From positions 1,426,001-1,490,000 of the forward strand of contig JAMKCF010000020.1 in assembly GCA_023634235.1 (NCBI GenBank): a stretch of DNA of 64,000 nt, in the 5' to 3' direction. Below are positions 10,896 to 24,600 of this stretch, piece by piece (position 1 is the first letter of the stretch; each line of letters begins with the position of its first letter). Both the position numbers and the translations under genes were made by a program. Below the pieces are notes generated by a model. It made no database searches. It was not told where the DNA came from and saw nothing but the letters and a program-made list of their open reading frames with translations. This DNA comes from Pisaster brevispinus (taxonomy: Eukaryota; Echinodermata; Asteroidea; Forcipulatida; Asteriidae).

Positions 10896-13800
10896 ATATC
10901 ATAGCTCCATAGAACACACAACACTCAATTGCACCGTAGTTTCTGCGTTCCCAAAATACACCAATGGCAGATATCATATACGTAGAGCAGTCCCACACTA
11001 TATTGTTGTGCTCATATGAACCATATCAACGAACTTATATTTATCCAGTCATCGTTAGCTATGGCATTCTATTCAAAGGGTGTTATGGCTCATAATAGAG
11101 TTGTGTGTTGTTGATGGGTACCAGTGGTGATGGAGAGGGAACTGAGATGTGAAAGTATTCGGTTGACTGCACCCTTGCTGACATTCCTTCAACGTACCTG
11201 TACCCATGTCCCATACACACCGCTCCTCTATTGTCCATAGGAGGGTACCTCATTACCATCTCAATGGGTTTGAGGTTTAGAAGGGGCCATATTGTATGGG
11301 ACCAGCCCAAATCGGATCCTAGTCTGAGTAGTCACTAATGGAAGAATGTTAGCCAAGGCGATCTCACACTAGATGCCTCGTATTTTCAGCTGTTTTTATG
11401 GAGTTCTGACTGGTAAGACGTAAGAAGGTATGTCGGAGATGTCGTCAGAAATACGTCACAACTAGTTGGTAAGTTTCTAATTGTTGACAAATCCAACTTC
11501 TCTTAGAAAAACGTACCCCTTTTCCTGTTCCGAGATCCTACTTTACGTTTCCTGCATGTATTGATATGCCAAACCCACGTCCAAATTTTAACATCACATA
11601 CGTGAGATAAATAAATGTTAATAAATCGCAAAAACGCAGGAAACTTCAATCGCACTACGCGATGAAGTAGCTGCTTATTCTACCATTGTTTTCAATAACT
11701 CAAGAAAAGTTTAGAATCGGAGCTAAAGGGTTTTTGAACGTATTTTGGTTAACCACATCTAGTATAACGCCCACGTACATTCCCATCTGTACCGTCACTT
11801 TTCACCCTACATCACCACCTACAAATTTCCCAGTAAATACAATTATTTTGTCACATCAGCAACAGTAGAATCATTTTGAAGATGTTTACATTTTTTCAAA
11901 AAATATTAATTCAAATTAGACCCCAGTTTTTAAAACTATCTAATTTCATGATGGATATATTTTTCCTGAGGTGATATTTTTGACATCAGAGACAACTTCC
12001 TTTCAATATTTAGTGAATGGGGGTCATCTGGGAAATGGTTATGGGAATCAAATTTATAATATTATTTTATTACTAGAAATAACTAATTGTGTCGATAACA
12101 GTCATTACAACTAAACTAAAATAATGATCACAATATTGAGACTAAGATTGAGTCAAAAAGTAATCACAAAAGCAATTATAAGGGTATTTGCAATTGCTGA
12201 TTTGTATGTTTGTTTAATGTTAGCGATTTCCTATGATTTTGATTCATGAAATAATGATAATGACGGGGTTGATGATAATATTATTTTCAATGCCAATTGG
12301 TAACACTGATGGTTGTCATCAACAAATTTTACGACTACATTAATAATAATCGCGGCGATGATTATAATAATTGGCAAGACTGTGTTTGGTTCTACAATGA
12401 GTGATTGACATGATGTCATGGATTGAAAATTGGGCTTATTAATAAAAAATAATCACGATAATTACGATACTGGTATGGAAGACTGCATGCGTTCACATTA
12501 ATAGGGCACTTGTAATTGCAGTTCACCATAAACAATATAATTATAGTTAAGTGGAAATGGACTAGGAGCCAATGAAAGCCTATTAATTTATCTTCTTATT
12601 TATTTACATTACAATTAATAAAAACAAAACATGTGATTTTGTTTCAGTGACCATAACAACGTCCAGAATGAAGCTCATCCATAATATTAACGCAACATGT
12701 AACCTAATTTGGTAAAATCTTCCAGATCAAAGCAGGCATTGCTTTCCACACGACGTCATGACTTAGTGTCAAAGAATTTCATATAATTGTATAATCTGAG
12801 AATCGCCATTTTTATATATGGTACGCTGGATGATTGGAGCTTGCATAATCAACCACGTACTCGACACAAACAGGTGTTTGTCATGAATAATGCATGTGTA
12901 GGTGTGTTGCAGAGTGTCTAGTCATATCTAATATTTCATTATGGATTTGGAAAGGATTACTATACAGCTGGTGATACTTAACTTCATTTACATATCATGT
13001 GTTGCATTGGAATAATAGGTTGTTATGAGCTTGCGCGCAGTCCATCAACATCTCAATTTAATTAACAGTGTTTCTTTTCCCCTTTCATGGAAGCGTTTAA
13101 GGTTTTAAAAATAATTGTGCTGATGTCAATCAAGGTATTTGTACAATGTCATGATACAATGCGTGTAGGCAACTCATCTGATTTTGATTATTTATTTTTG
13201 CCTAAGACACAAAATGGTCTGCCATTTAACAGGTTTACTTTTTAGACGTTTTCTCAAAGAAAGAGCCTTGCCAGCGGACAAGGTGGTCACTTTATATTAT
13301 GTTTTCAAGATATTTTTTTTCACACGCTGATATTTTCAATCATAATCAATTTGGAACCTTCTACAGATGTCCAGGACAAAACTGAATATCTGTTTAAGGT
13401 ATCATAGGGAAACCTTGACCTGATTGTATTTATTAATAACGTGTATATAAACTGCTCCTACGGAATGCTAATTTCTACGACAAACATCATGCGTCTCATT
13501 TCAGTTATTAATTTATTCAATTAATAGATGTAAATGATAAAATATTACGACAATATATATACACCCGAGTAAGAAAAATAGAGCAATGCGTTTGTAATAT
13601 TAATTGATATAATACTGTGTTTTTTGTGCTATTTGTGAGGGGGGGGGGACGGGACTGAAAACCAATCAATGTTATTTTCAATTGTTTTCTCGTAAAATAC
13701 GTGATGTTACAAACATCTTCGTAACTTGAAGCCTTGGTTGACCTAGTTTTTTTTATTTTTTTTATTTACATAGTACAGGTCCATTGTTTTTAAGTTCAAG

Positions 13801-15523
13801 CGTGAGGTAATAAACATTTAGGCAACATTTTGAAGAAAAAAAACAATCTTGATAATGAAACAATCGTCTTCCTTCTAACATAGTATTGTAGCGAAGGAAA
13901 CTGTTTACATGTGTTGTCACTTTGTTTTTCATATCAAAGATGGTAATTATCCCCCTTCCCCCTTAAAAAGAGACAACGATCAGGAAATGTACATATTAGA
14001 GAATAAGAAATCTAATTGTGATATATATATTATATCTATCACAAATAAAGTTCCATTAATTTATGAAATGGAACAATTTTCACCTATGACACAAACTTTG
14101 GCCAACATTTTGATATGTTTTTATTACGGGTTAATCAGTAGTTCTGGTCAATAGTTTTTAAGGCGATCTGTAATTATTTAACCTCAAATAAACAACTAAA
14201 GTAATCATTACTGATTTGTCTCGTAGATGTCAAATTTTTCCTATAGCTGTGGTAAAGGGAAGGTTAAATGAAGTGGAAAGTTCAAGGGGTGGTTATTGTT
14301 GCTTGTTAGGGGACGAATTCACACGGCCTACCTTTAACAACTCGCTATTCACTGATCAAACGACGTAGGAAGGCCTTCACTTTACTGTAAACGACAAGGA
14401 CGTCACGTAAATGGTTCACTAAACAATAAGCCTTTGAAGACTCGAAACACGATAAAACGGCCCATTACTAACAATGGTCTGGTATTATTATGATACCACA
14501 AGTATCATGATAGTTTCGTATCTTTAGATACGTTGGTATTAAATATTTTAGTGGATTTGGTGCATTTTGGGCTGATATTCCGTAAGAATAATTCTTTACT
14601 ATCCTGCAAGATGGAGCCTAAATGTACATTAAATACACCTTCATCGAAATATAATTTATCGTATGTGAACTTATTACATACACCCCGCCCACGTCTACCA
14701 TGTATTCATTAATAGGAAGGTAGGGCCTATACATCATTGACTGGAGTATATTTATTATCATGGTCCTCTAGTTTCAATAGGCACACCATACAACCGACCT
14801 GGAAAATGGCATCAAAATAAGGGCATAATGTAAAAACATAGAAAAACTGTTTATTATTTTGTGCACGATACATAATTTAATTAGCTTATTACTGCGGTAA
14901 TCGAAATAAGCAGCTGCGATTTGTGGGGTCATGTAGCGACTCGAATTGACAATATTTCAGATTTTTGTCTCTATATTCTCGAGGATTGGTTCATAATCAA
15001 TGAGCTTTGAGATTGAACTATTTATATTTTCCTTTCTTTAAAAAATTACAAATCGTCTATTTCGTGCACTTAAATCCAATACACTGATATTATAAAGGGT
15101 CTTGAATCTAGTGCAATAAGGAGTTATCACTGTCCAAACTACGCTATTTTCATGGTTTTATTCTGTCACACTTCATTAAAAAGTTGTAGGTCATTTTAGA
15201 TTGACAATTAATTGTCAATGCCCTGTGTGGGTTTCGCCCCCACCTCCCACATCTAAAACTGACATTTTATTCACTTGGATTATGGGTTTTGGACAGTGTA
15301 GTCGCTTCTGATGATCTCTTGATAACAATACCAGATACAGCAATAATGCAAGCCGAGTGTGGTATCATTTACAGGTCTCAAAACAAAGTAGACAACTTAA
15401 AATGAAAAATTGTATGATTTCTTTTCAGAAAAAAATATCAATACATATATATGTCAGAGCAATTTCCCCTCAATGAGAGGCTGGCTGAGCAACAACTACT
15501 GACCGTAGCACGCCATTTAAGCC

Positions 15524-15670
15524 ATGGGGTCTAAAGTGGAAGATATACGGTGGTCAAAACGCTCCTACACGCTGCGTGAAGCCCTCAAGAGATGCACTTT
15601 CCCACAAATTATGAAAGTATCGGTCGACTTTGTGTCTTCAGATGAAAATGAGACACTCAGTAAAGACCAG
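15524..15670 (+). CDS. Gene B coding exon 1
   Basis: Forty-nine codons from GCCATGG to GACCAG|GTAAGG, phase 0. It contains V-E-D-I-R-W and C-T-F-P-Q-I-M-K-V. The P-Q-I segment matches L-P-Q-I-A in vertebrate GAREM. Confidence 0.88.
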
Positions 15671-18600
15671 GTAAGGGTTTTTAGCTTTCTTTAATAAATA
15701 CAAAAGGGCAAAAGCTTGTGGTCGCGCATTATGGATGTCAACATGAAAAATAGACATGCTAATTATTTTATCATGGAAAAAGATGCTCCATTTTTTTGTG
15801 TTTAATAGGCTACATGTAAGTACAACCAACTAAACAATGCAAAGTGCTTTTTAAAAAATCAATGTACACAAACTCCACATTAAAAACACTTGGACAATGG
15901 ACATTCGAGCTAAGCCTAATATATTAATCTTCACCAAGACTCTCTAAGTAGCTTCATAACTTGTCTGATCACTTCAGTACAACGTGTGTACTATTTTAGT
16001 TACGTAACAATATCGGCAATATCGGAAGGGCATACAGAACAGTGTGTAAATCTTTCAAAACGTTTTAATATATACTGACATACCTTATATGAACGTTGAG
16101 ATTATTGAACATAAGATTTCCATAATTAACTTTGTTACAGATTCTTCGCATTCACCAAAACCACACACAGACCCGTGTTCTGGCCGGTACTAAGAAACAC
16201 AAATTTCTTAGTATACCTCTTCGATATGCAGACGCGCGATTTGAGGTCGTGACCAGCAAAAAACGTGAGTTATTTTGTTTCCCCCCCCCCATAAATTTAC
16301 CCGTTATTTGAATTTCAGAACGAAGATATTAAAATGAAAAAAATTGGAAACAGCTCATGTCCCTGCAGGGAATGGATTCCACAAAGTAGCTCTGGAACAG
16401 TACAATGTTATCGTTTCAGTTGAAGATTTAAAAGAGCATATATCCTTTAAATGTTAAACAATTAATGTCCCCAACATCGAACATACACTGGCAACTTTGG
16501 GAAATTATATCGTTGATTAAATAATTATTTGTTGTACTTCAGGTTCTAAACCAATGTACATGCGTGACGTCATAGACAGATCCCTCCTGCCACAAGAAGT
16601 CACTTTCTATTTTGGAGACGAATTAACCTTTGACCTCCAAACTGCTAAGGGGAGTGTTTCTGAGAAGCTGAGTCCTCTTCAATTGAGGAATATGTATGAA
16701 GTAAGCTACCTACAAGGAAATGCTATCTACCACAGTAAGTCATCAATACTATCAAATGTACACACAACGTTACAAGCTCTTATACAAAACAAACTTTGAT
16801 CACAAAAGAGTTTTGCTGAGCAGAAACAGGTTTTACAGGTTTCTATACAACATAGTAGGCTATTTTATGGGATGTACACATAGTTGCTTGCGACTGGGTT
16901 CCCTGCTAACTAGTCTGCTTAACAAAAACACTATTGCTAAGCAATATTTTTGGCTTACAGTTTTATGAAAATTTTTCTAACCAGTGGTACTAATATGGGG
17001 GCGCGGAAATGGTGGAACCAAGCATTTTCAGGGGGGGCACGAGGGCAAAGACATTTATGTTGTTGTTTTCGTGTTTGTTTATTTGATTGTTCTTTGGGGT
17101 GGTTTTTCTTTTTGTGGGTGGATTTAAGGGGGCAACGAGGGCAAAAACATATGTTACTGTTGTTTGTTTGTTTGTTGGGGTGTTTGTTTGTTTGTTTTTT
17201 GTTTATTTGGTTTTTTTTTGTGGGGGGGTCGCTTTTAATGAACCGTTCATTTGTGCATTTTTTGGGGGATGTCCCTTGGACTAACCCATCTCTGTTAAAT
17301 TTGGGGACATTCCGTGACTGCAAGTTTCCCAAGTGGTTGTAAAAAGTTTTTCAGACCCATTCAAAATTAGGACTTGTACTCATACATGCTAAACACACTC
17401 CACATGAATTGTACACCTTTAATGCATTGTGTCAAGGTTTATTTTGTATTCTTACATTAGTGTTATATATTTGAAGTTATTTTGTTATTATTGCCATGGT
17501 GTCTTTAAAGTAATTTTGCATTTAAAATGGGAAATTGTTTTCAGTTTGAAGAACCATTTCCTTGGGGGTGGGGGTAAAAAGAAAGAGAGAAAAAGTAGTA
17601 GGCCTAAGTGTAAGCATATAAAGAAGTTTTCAAGCCTTATCCCAAAACTTTTCTCAAATGCCGTGGCAGCAAGTTTCCTAAGTGGTTGTAAAAAGGTTTT
17701 CAGACCCTCTCAAAATTAGGCCTTGTAGGCTTGTGATAATTATTCAAACATGGTAAACACAAATAGACCTAATCATAAATGATTCTACTGTAAAATTCCG
17801 CACTCTGTGGTGTTTTGTTACATTGCCATGGTTTCTTAAGTAGTTTTACATTTAAAATTAGAAGTTCTTTTAATATTTCCGGGAGGGGGGGGGGGTAAGA
17901 GAAAAAAAGTCATAAGTGTAAGCACCAAGTGAGTGTTCAAGCTCTCTTTTTATCCTGAAACCTTTCTCAAATGCTGTGAAGGCGATTAACTATACATCTC
18001 TCACACTCCCTCAAACACTGTCAAAGAATTGCCAAAGAAAAGTAACACAAAACGTGATTTTCACGAAATAGATGCAATGGAACGTCTCGTCTGCAACATT
18101 CCAGTTTCAAATAATGCGGTAAAAATGCGGTCAAAAGTGTCTCTTTTGTACAAGAACTTACCTTCACTGAAGTCAGTAACCGTGAACTCTTTCCGTTGAG
18201 GCTGTTTTTGGTGCACTGGTGTCGTTTTACGGCTCACAAATGATAAAATTGTCAGTTTTGGTGGTTCAAACAAACACACACGTGTACGCCACACAAAACG
18301 AGTTGCATGGCTGCCGCCCAAAAATCTGGAATGTGACGTCACCAAGCATTTTCGCGAACTGTCTGACTTCTTCAGGCTTTCAGCCTAAAAAACACATTCA
18401 TTAAGCGTTAAAATAGCTGATTCAGCCAGAATTCGAAAACGCCTAACACGCGGTTAACCTGAATTAAACCCTGCTCTTTGAAATCCTACTGAGACGGCAT
18501 AAACAACCTACACTTGGTTAGTATTAAATTTACTAGAAACTCCAGTAGGAATTCATAGGGCCTACTCAAAATTCTTACATCATCATAATTCTTACATCAT

Positions 18601-21600
18601 CAAAACTTTGTGAACTTGTTGCGATTGCAAAAAAAGTATATTTTTGCAGCCATCGCTCCGAATGTCTTACAACACAATTGTTAGCTGTTCCGACTTAGCA
18701 GTCGGAACAGGTTTTGTTTTTCTTGGGATTATTATTTTTATTATTATTATTATTAGCTGTTCCGACTTAGCAGTCGGAACAGGTTTTGTTTTTCTTGGGA
18801 TTATTATTTTTATTAGCTGTTCCGACTTAGCAGTCGAAACAGGTTTTGTTTTTGTTGGGATTATTATTTTTATTATTATTATTATTAGCTGTTCCGAACT
18901 TTCAGTCGGAACAGCTATTGTTTCTGTCCAGATTTTTATTTTTTTTTATTATTATTATTATTATTATTCTTTCTTTCCCAAAAAACCTATTGACTTAACA
19001 CATGACTTTTCTAACCACCAAATGTCAATTTTAGAAAAACAAAACTGTAGGCAAATGTTTTACCATATGAAAGCTTATGTCTTGAACTAAATTTTAGATG
19101 TAAATAATTAAACATTCTTAATTAATAATTCATGTGACAGCAGTATGAATATTTAATTAGTCAATCTTGTGCCCATCATATCTCAAGAAGTATACATCCG
19201 ATTCTCAATAGGTTTTCAGTTACGGACTCGTTCCACATTGTGGATGGGGAAGTCCGCATATTTTTCACTGTCACGTCATCATGACGTCAATTGTTGGCGC
19301 GTTTTCGCTCTGTGTACAAAACACATGATGCTGAAAGTGTAAAAGTTTTGACAGTCAAAAACACATTATTTTCAATTAAATGCACTAATTAGTTTCCTAA
19401 TTTACATAATTTGTTAAGAAAAATTAAGTGCTTTTGATAGGAGATGTTTCATGCCCAAAAATCTAATCAAAGGACCTATATAATTAATATTTAATTGGTA
19501 AAACTTGCAACCGTGGGTAAAAAGGTAGGCCTTAATAGTCTACACCCAGTCACAACTTTTGTTTGGGCCATGCATCCACATAGCTTTGTGCGCAGCCCAA
19601 TCGATTTGTACACGCAGCACATGTAATTCCAATGTCAGTTTAGGTGGGGTTTTTTTGGAATGCATCGATCAGATTTTTTTTTTTTACCATCTTGTTCCTT
19701 GTAAAATTTATTAGTACGAAAAACACAATTTTTTTGCTGTGACGTCAGCATGTGTCGAATTACGCTAATTCAAAGCTTATTCCTTTAAAAAATCATATCT
19801 CATGAGCCAAATGTCGTAGAGTCGTAATGTTTGTGTTGCTTTGTAGCATACGACAATTGCAAAAAATTATTTTAATGATGACCTCACTTTGACCTTTACT
19901 TCCGGTCCAAACAGGAAGCTCAAATCTTTATAAAATCATATCTCCTGAACCAAAAATCAGAAAGGCGTAACGTTTGTGTTGTATTATAGCTTATAACACT
20001 TGCGACATTTCATGTACAGTGATGACCTCACTTTGACCTTTACTTCCGGTCCAAACAGGAAGCTCAAAACTTTAACAAATCATATCTCCTGAACCATATG
20101 CCATTAAGTGGTAATGTTTGAGTTGAATTGTAGCTTACAACATTTGCAAAATTTTATTTTTAGTGATGACCTCACTTTGACCTTTATTTCCGGTCCAAAC
20201 AGGAAGCTCAAATCTTTACAAAATCATATCTCCTAAACCACATGTCATAAAGTCGTAATGTTTGTGTTGTATAGTGGCTTACAACTCTTGCAAAATTTTG
20301 TGTAATCGTGACCTGACGTTGACCTTTACTTCCGGTCCAAACAGGAAGTTCAAACTGAAATAAATAATATCTCATGAACCACATGTCATAGAGTCGTAAT
20401 GTTTGAGTTGTTTTGTAGCTTACCACACTTGAAACATTTTAAACAAAAAAGATGGCCTCACTTTGACCTTATATTCCGGTCTTAAACAAGATCCGAACTT
20501 AATAAACCTAGTTTACACTGTGATTTTCACTCTGGAAATCAAGCATTCATTTCGAACAACATTACGTCACATACACAAAATACAGAATCAGTTCACATTT
20601 TGGGCAACAAAACAGAACTTTTTAGGTCAGCAGAACGGAACAGCTGTGTGATTGTAAGTTACAATCACTTACATCTAGTTATTATTATTATTCTTTGTTT
20701 CTGTCAAAATTGCCATAGCTTTTGTACACGATTTTGTACGAACCTAAGCTCTAAAATAATAGATATGGGAGATTCAGATCTTACATCAAATTGAAGCTTA
20801 GAACATGAAATTATGCTAAGAGTAAAATTGTTCAAGTTCTTCATTAATTAGCTGAGTTATAATGACATGAATATTTAATTAGGCAATCTTGTTCCCACCA
20901 TATCTCAAGAAGTATATGTCTGATCCTCAAACTGTTTTCAATTATAGACTCGTCTTATTATGTAGCTCTGTAGCGTGGCAAAAAAACATAAAACGTCATC
21001 AATGACGTCATTTGTTGGCGCGCTTTTGTTCTGTGTACAAAACACTTGGCGCTGAAAGGACAAATGTTTTGACAGTCAAAAACACGATATTTTCAATTAA
21101 AATTACGAATTAGTTTCCTAAACTACATAAACTGTTTTGAAAAGTTAATTGCTTTTAATAAGAGATGTTCCTGGTCATTAAAACTTATCAAAGTAGAACA
21201 ATTTCCACGAAAATTAACGATTCAGTGACAAATCGGACACCAATGGCTTGGAGACAAGGTTCCGTTCATCGACTAAAAATGTAGTCAGGATGCCCTGCGA
21301 CACAGAGAAAAATGCACGCGAAATGCCGTAACGAAATAGCCGACTTCTGGGTATTAGTCGCTGCACACTATTTATACAAAAATATCGATCTATAGCGTAT
21401 TGAAACGGTGGCTTGTGCATGTGTACATGTACGTCGTGATTCTGTTGCCCAGGGCACTCGACGATTTTGTCCCGGGCGCTACATTTGAATATTTAACTAG
21501 TTAATCTTTGCAGCACCATATCTCAAGAAGTACACAGCCGATTTTCAAACTTTTATCAGTTATAGACTCCTTGGGCATTGGAGATTAGCTTTGGGAAAAC

Positions 21601-24600
21601 GTGACCCAATGTTGACCTTTATTTAGGGGTCAACCGGAAGTGGGACCATATCTCAAGAACTACACAACCGATTTTCAAACATTTTTCAGTTATAGACTCC
21701 TTGGGCATTGGAGATTAGCTTTGGGAAACCGTGACCCAATGTTGACCTTTACTTAGGGGTCAACCAGAAGTGGGACCATATCTCAAGAACTACACAACCG
21801 ATTTTCAATTTTTTTTCAGTTATAGACTCCTTGGGCACCAAAGATCAGCCTTGGGTAACCATTACCCCATGTTGACCTTTACTTCCGGGTCAACCGGAAG
21901 TGAGACCATATCTCAAGAACTACACAACCGATTTTCAAACTTTTTTCAGTTATAGACTCCTTGGGCACCAAAGATCAGCCTTGGGTAACCATGACCCCAT
22001 GTTGACCTTTACTAGGGGTCAACCGGAAGTGGGACCATATCTCAAGAACTACACAACCAATTTTCAATTTCTTTTCAGTTATAGATCCTTTGAGCATTAA
22101 AGATTGAACTTGGGTAACCCTGACCCCATGTTGACCTTTACTTCCGGGTCAACTGGAAGTGGGCCTATATCTCAATAATTACTTAGCCAATTTTCTTTGT
22201 TTTCAGTTATAAACCCTTTGAGCATTGAATATAAGCCTTGGGTTACCGTAACCCCACGTTGACCTTTAATTCCGGGTCAACCGGAAATGGAACCATATCG
22301 TTCAATCTTGAACTTAGGCTCACTTTAAATGTCTGGATCAATTAATCAAAGCACAACAAAACGGAACAGCTTTGTGTTTGTTCACAAACACTTAGTGTCT
22401 AGTTATTAGCTGTTCCGACTTAGCAGTCGGAACAGGTTTTGTTTTTCTTGGGATTATTATTTTTATTATTATTATTCTTTGTTTCTGTCAAAATTGCCAT
22501 AGCTTTTGTACACGATTTTGTACGAACCTAAGCTTTAAAATAATAAATATGGGAGATTCAGATCTTACATCAAATTGAAGCTTAGAACATGAAATTATGC
22601 TAAGAGTAAAATTGTTCAAGTTCTTCATTAATTAGCTGAGTTATAATGACATGAATATTTAATTAGGCAATCTTGTTCCCACCATATCGCAAGAAGTATA
22701 TGTCTGATCCTCAAACTGTTTTCAAATATAGACTCGTCTTATTATGTAGCTCTGTAGCGTGGCAAAAAATTCATAAAACGTCATCAATGACGTCATTTGT
22801 TGGCGCGTTTTTGTTCTGTGTACAAAACACTTGGCGCTGAAAGGGCAAATGTTTTGACAGTCAAAAACACGATATTTTCAATTAAAATTACGAAATAGTT
22901 TCCTAAATTACATAAACTGTTTTGAAAAGTTAATTGCTTTTAATAAGAGATGTTCCTGGTCATTAAAACTAATCAAAGTAGAACATTTTCCACGATAATT
23001 AACGATTCAGTGACAAATCGGACACCAATGGCTTGGAGACAAGGTTCCGTTCATCGACTAAAAATGTAGTCAGGATGCCCTGCGACACAGAGAAAAATGC
23101 ACGCGAAATGCCGTAACGAAATAGCCGACTTCTGGGTACCAGTCGCTGCACACTATTTATACAAAAATATCGATCTATAGCGTATTGAAACGGTGGCTTG
23201 TGCATGTGTACATGTACGTCGTGATTCTGTTGCCCAGGGCGCTCGACGATTTTGTCCCGGGCGCTACATTTGAATATTTAACTAGTTAATCTTTGCAGCA
23301 CCATATCTCAAGAAGTACACAGCCGATTTTCAAACTTTTATCAGTTATAGACTCCTTGGGCATTGGAGATTAGCTTTGGGAAAACGTGACCCAATGTTGA
23401 CCTTTATTTAGGGGTCAACCGGAAGTGGGACCATATCTCAAGAACTACACAACCGATTTTCAAACATTTTTCAGTTATAGACTCCTTGGGCATTGGAGAT
23501 TAGCTTTGGGAAATCGTGACCCAATGTTGACCTTTACTTAGGGGTCAACCAGAAGTGGGACCATATCTCAAGAACTACACAACCGATTTTCAAACTTTTT
23601 TCAGTTATAGACTCCTTGGGCACCAAAGATCAGCCTTGGGTAACCATGACCCCATGTTGACCTTTACTTCCGGGTCAACCGGAAGTGAGACCATATCTCA
23701 AGAACTACACAACCGATTTTCAAACTTTTTTCAGTTATAGACTCCTTGGCATTGGAGATTAGTTTTGGGAAATCGTGACCCAATGTTGACCTTTACTAGG
23801 GGTCAACCGGAAGTGGGACCATATCTCAAGAACTACACAACCGATTTTCAATTTCTTTTCAGTTATAGATCCTTTGAGCATTAAAGATTGAACTTGGGTA
23901 ACCCTGACCCCATGTTGACCTTTACTTCCGGGTCAACTGGAAGTGGGCCTATATCTCAATAATTACTTAGCCAATTTTCAATTTCTTTCAGTTATATACC
24001 CTTTAAGCATTGAATATTAAACTAGGGTTACCATGACCCCATGTTAACCTTTCCTTCCGGGTCAACCGGAAGTGGGATCATATCTCAAGAATAACACAAC
24101 CCATTTTCAATTTTTTTTCAGTGATAGAGTCTTTGAGCATTGAAGATTAGCCTTGTTCTACCGTGACTCAATGTTGATCTTACTTCTAGGTCAACTGGAA
24201 GTGGGACCATATCTCAAGAACTACAGAGCCGATTTTCTTTGTTTTCAGTTGTAAACCCTTTGAGCAATGAAGATAAGCCTTGGGTTACCGTAACCCCATG
24301 TTGACCTTTAATTCCGGGTCAACCGGAAATGGAACCATATCGTTCAATCTTGAACTTAGGCTCACTTTAAATGTCTGGATCAATTAATCAAAGCACAACA
24401 AAACGGAACAGCTTTGTGTTTGTTCACAAACACTTAGTGTCTAGTTAGCTGTTCCGACTTAGCAGTCGGAACAGGTTTTGTTTTTGTTGGGATTATTATT
24501 TTTATTATTATTATTATTATTATTATTCTTTGTTTCTGTCAAAATTGCCATAGCTTTTGTACACGATTTTGTACGAACCTAAGCTCTAAAATAATAGATA

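Larger units (their letters stand above)
7747..15523. other. Gene A 3' UTR and intergenic region before gene B
   Basis: No exon is recognisable. The first 760 bases are probably the gene A 3' UTR (poly(A) signal at 8509). The rest holds the (TGG)n tract, the 192 bp inverted-repeat element, and long AT-rich non-coding sequence from 11.9 to 15.4 kb. The promoter and any 5' UTR of gene B should lie at the right-hand end, but no clear core promoter motif was seen. Confidence 0.5.

Noticed and set aside
18061..18345. Minus-strand frame with a good donor (GAAG|GTAAGT) and TGACGTCA upstream, as a possible first exon
   Set aside because: The frame has no ATG (it opens with TTG), and the ATG codons near it lead to stops after 12-27 codons. 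No protein similarity was seen. It may be an untranslated exon, but that cannot be supported.
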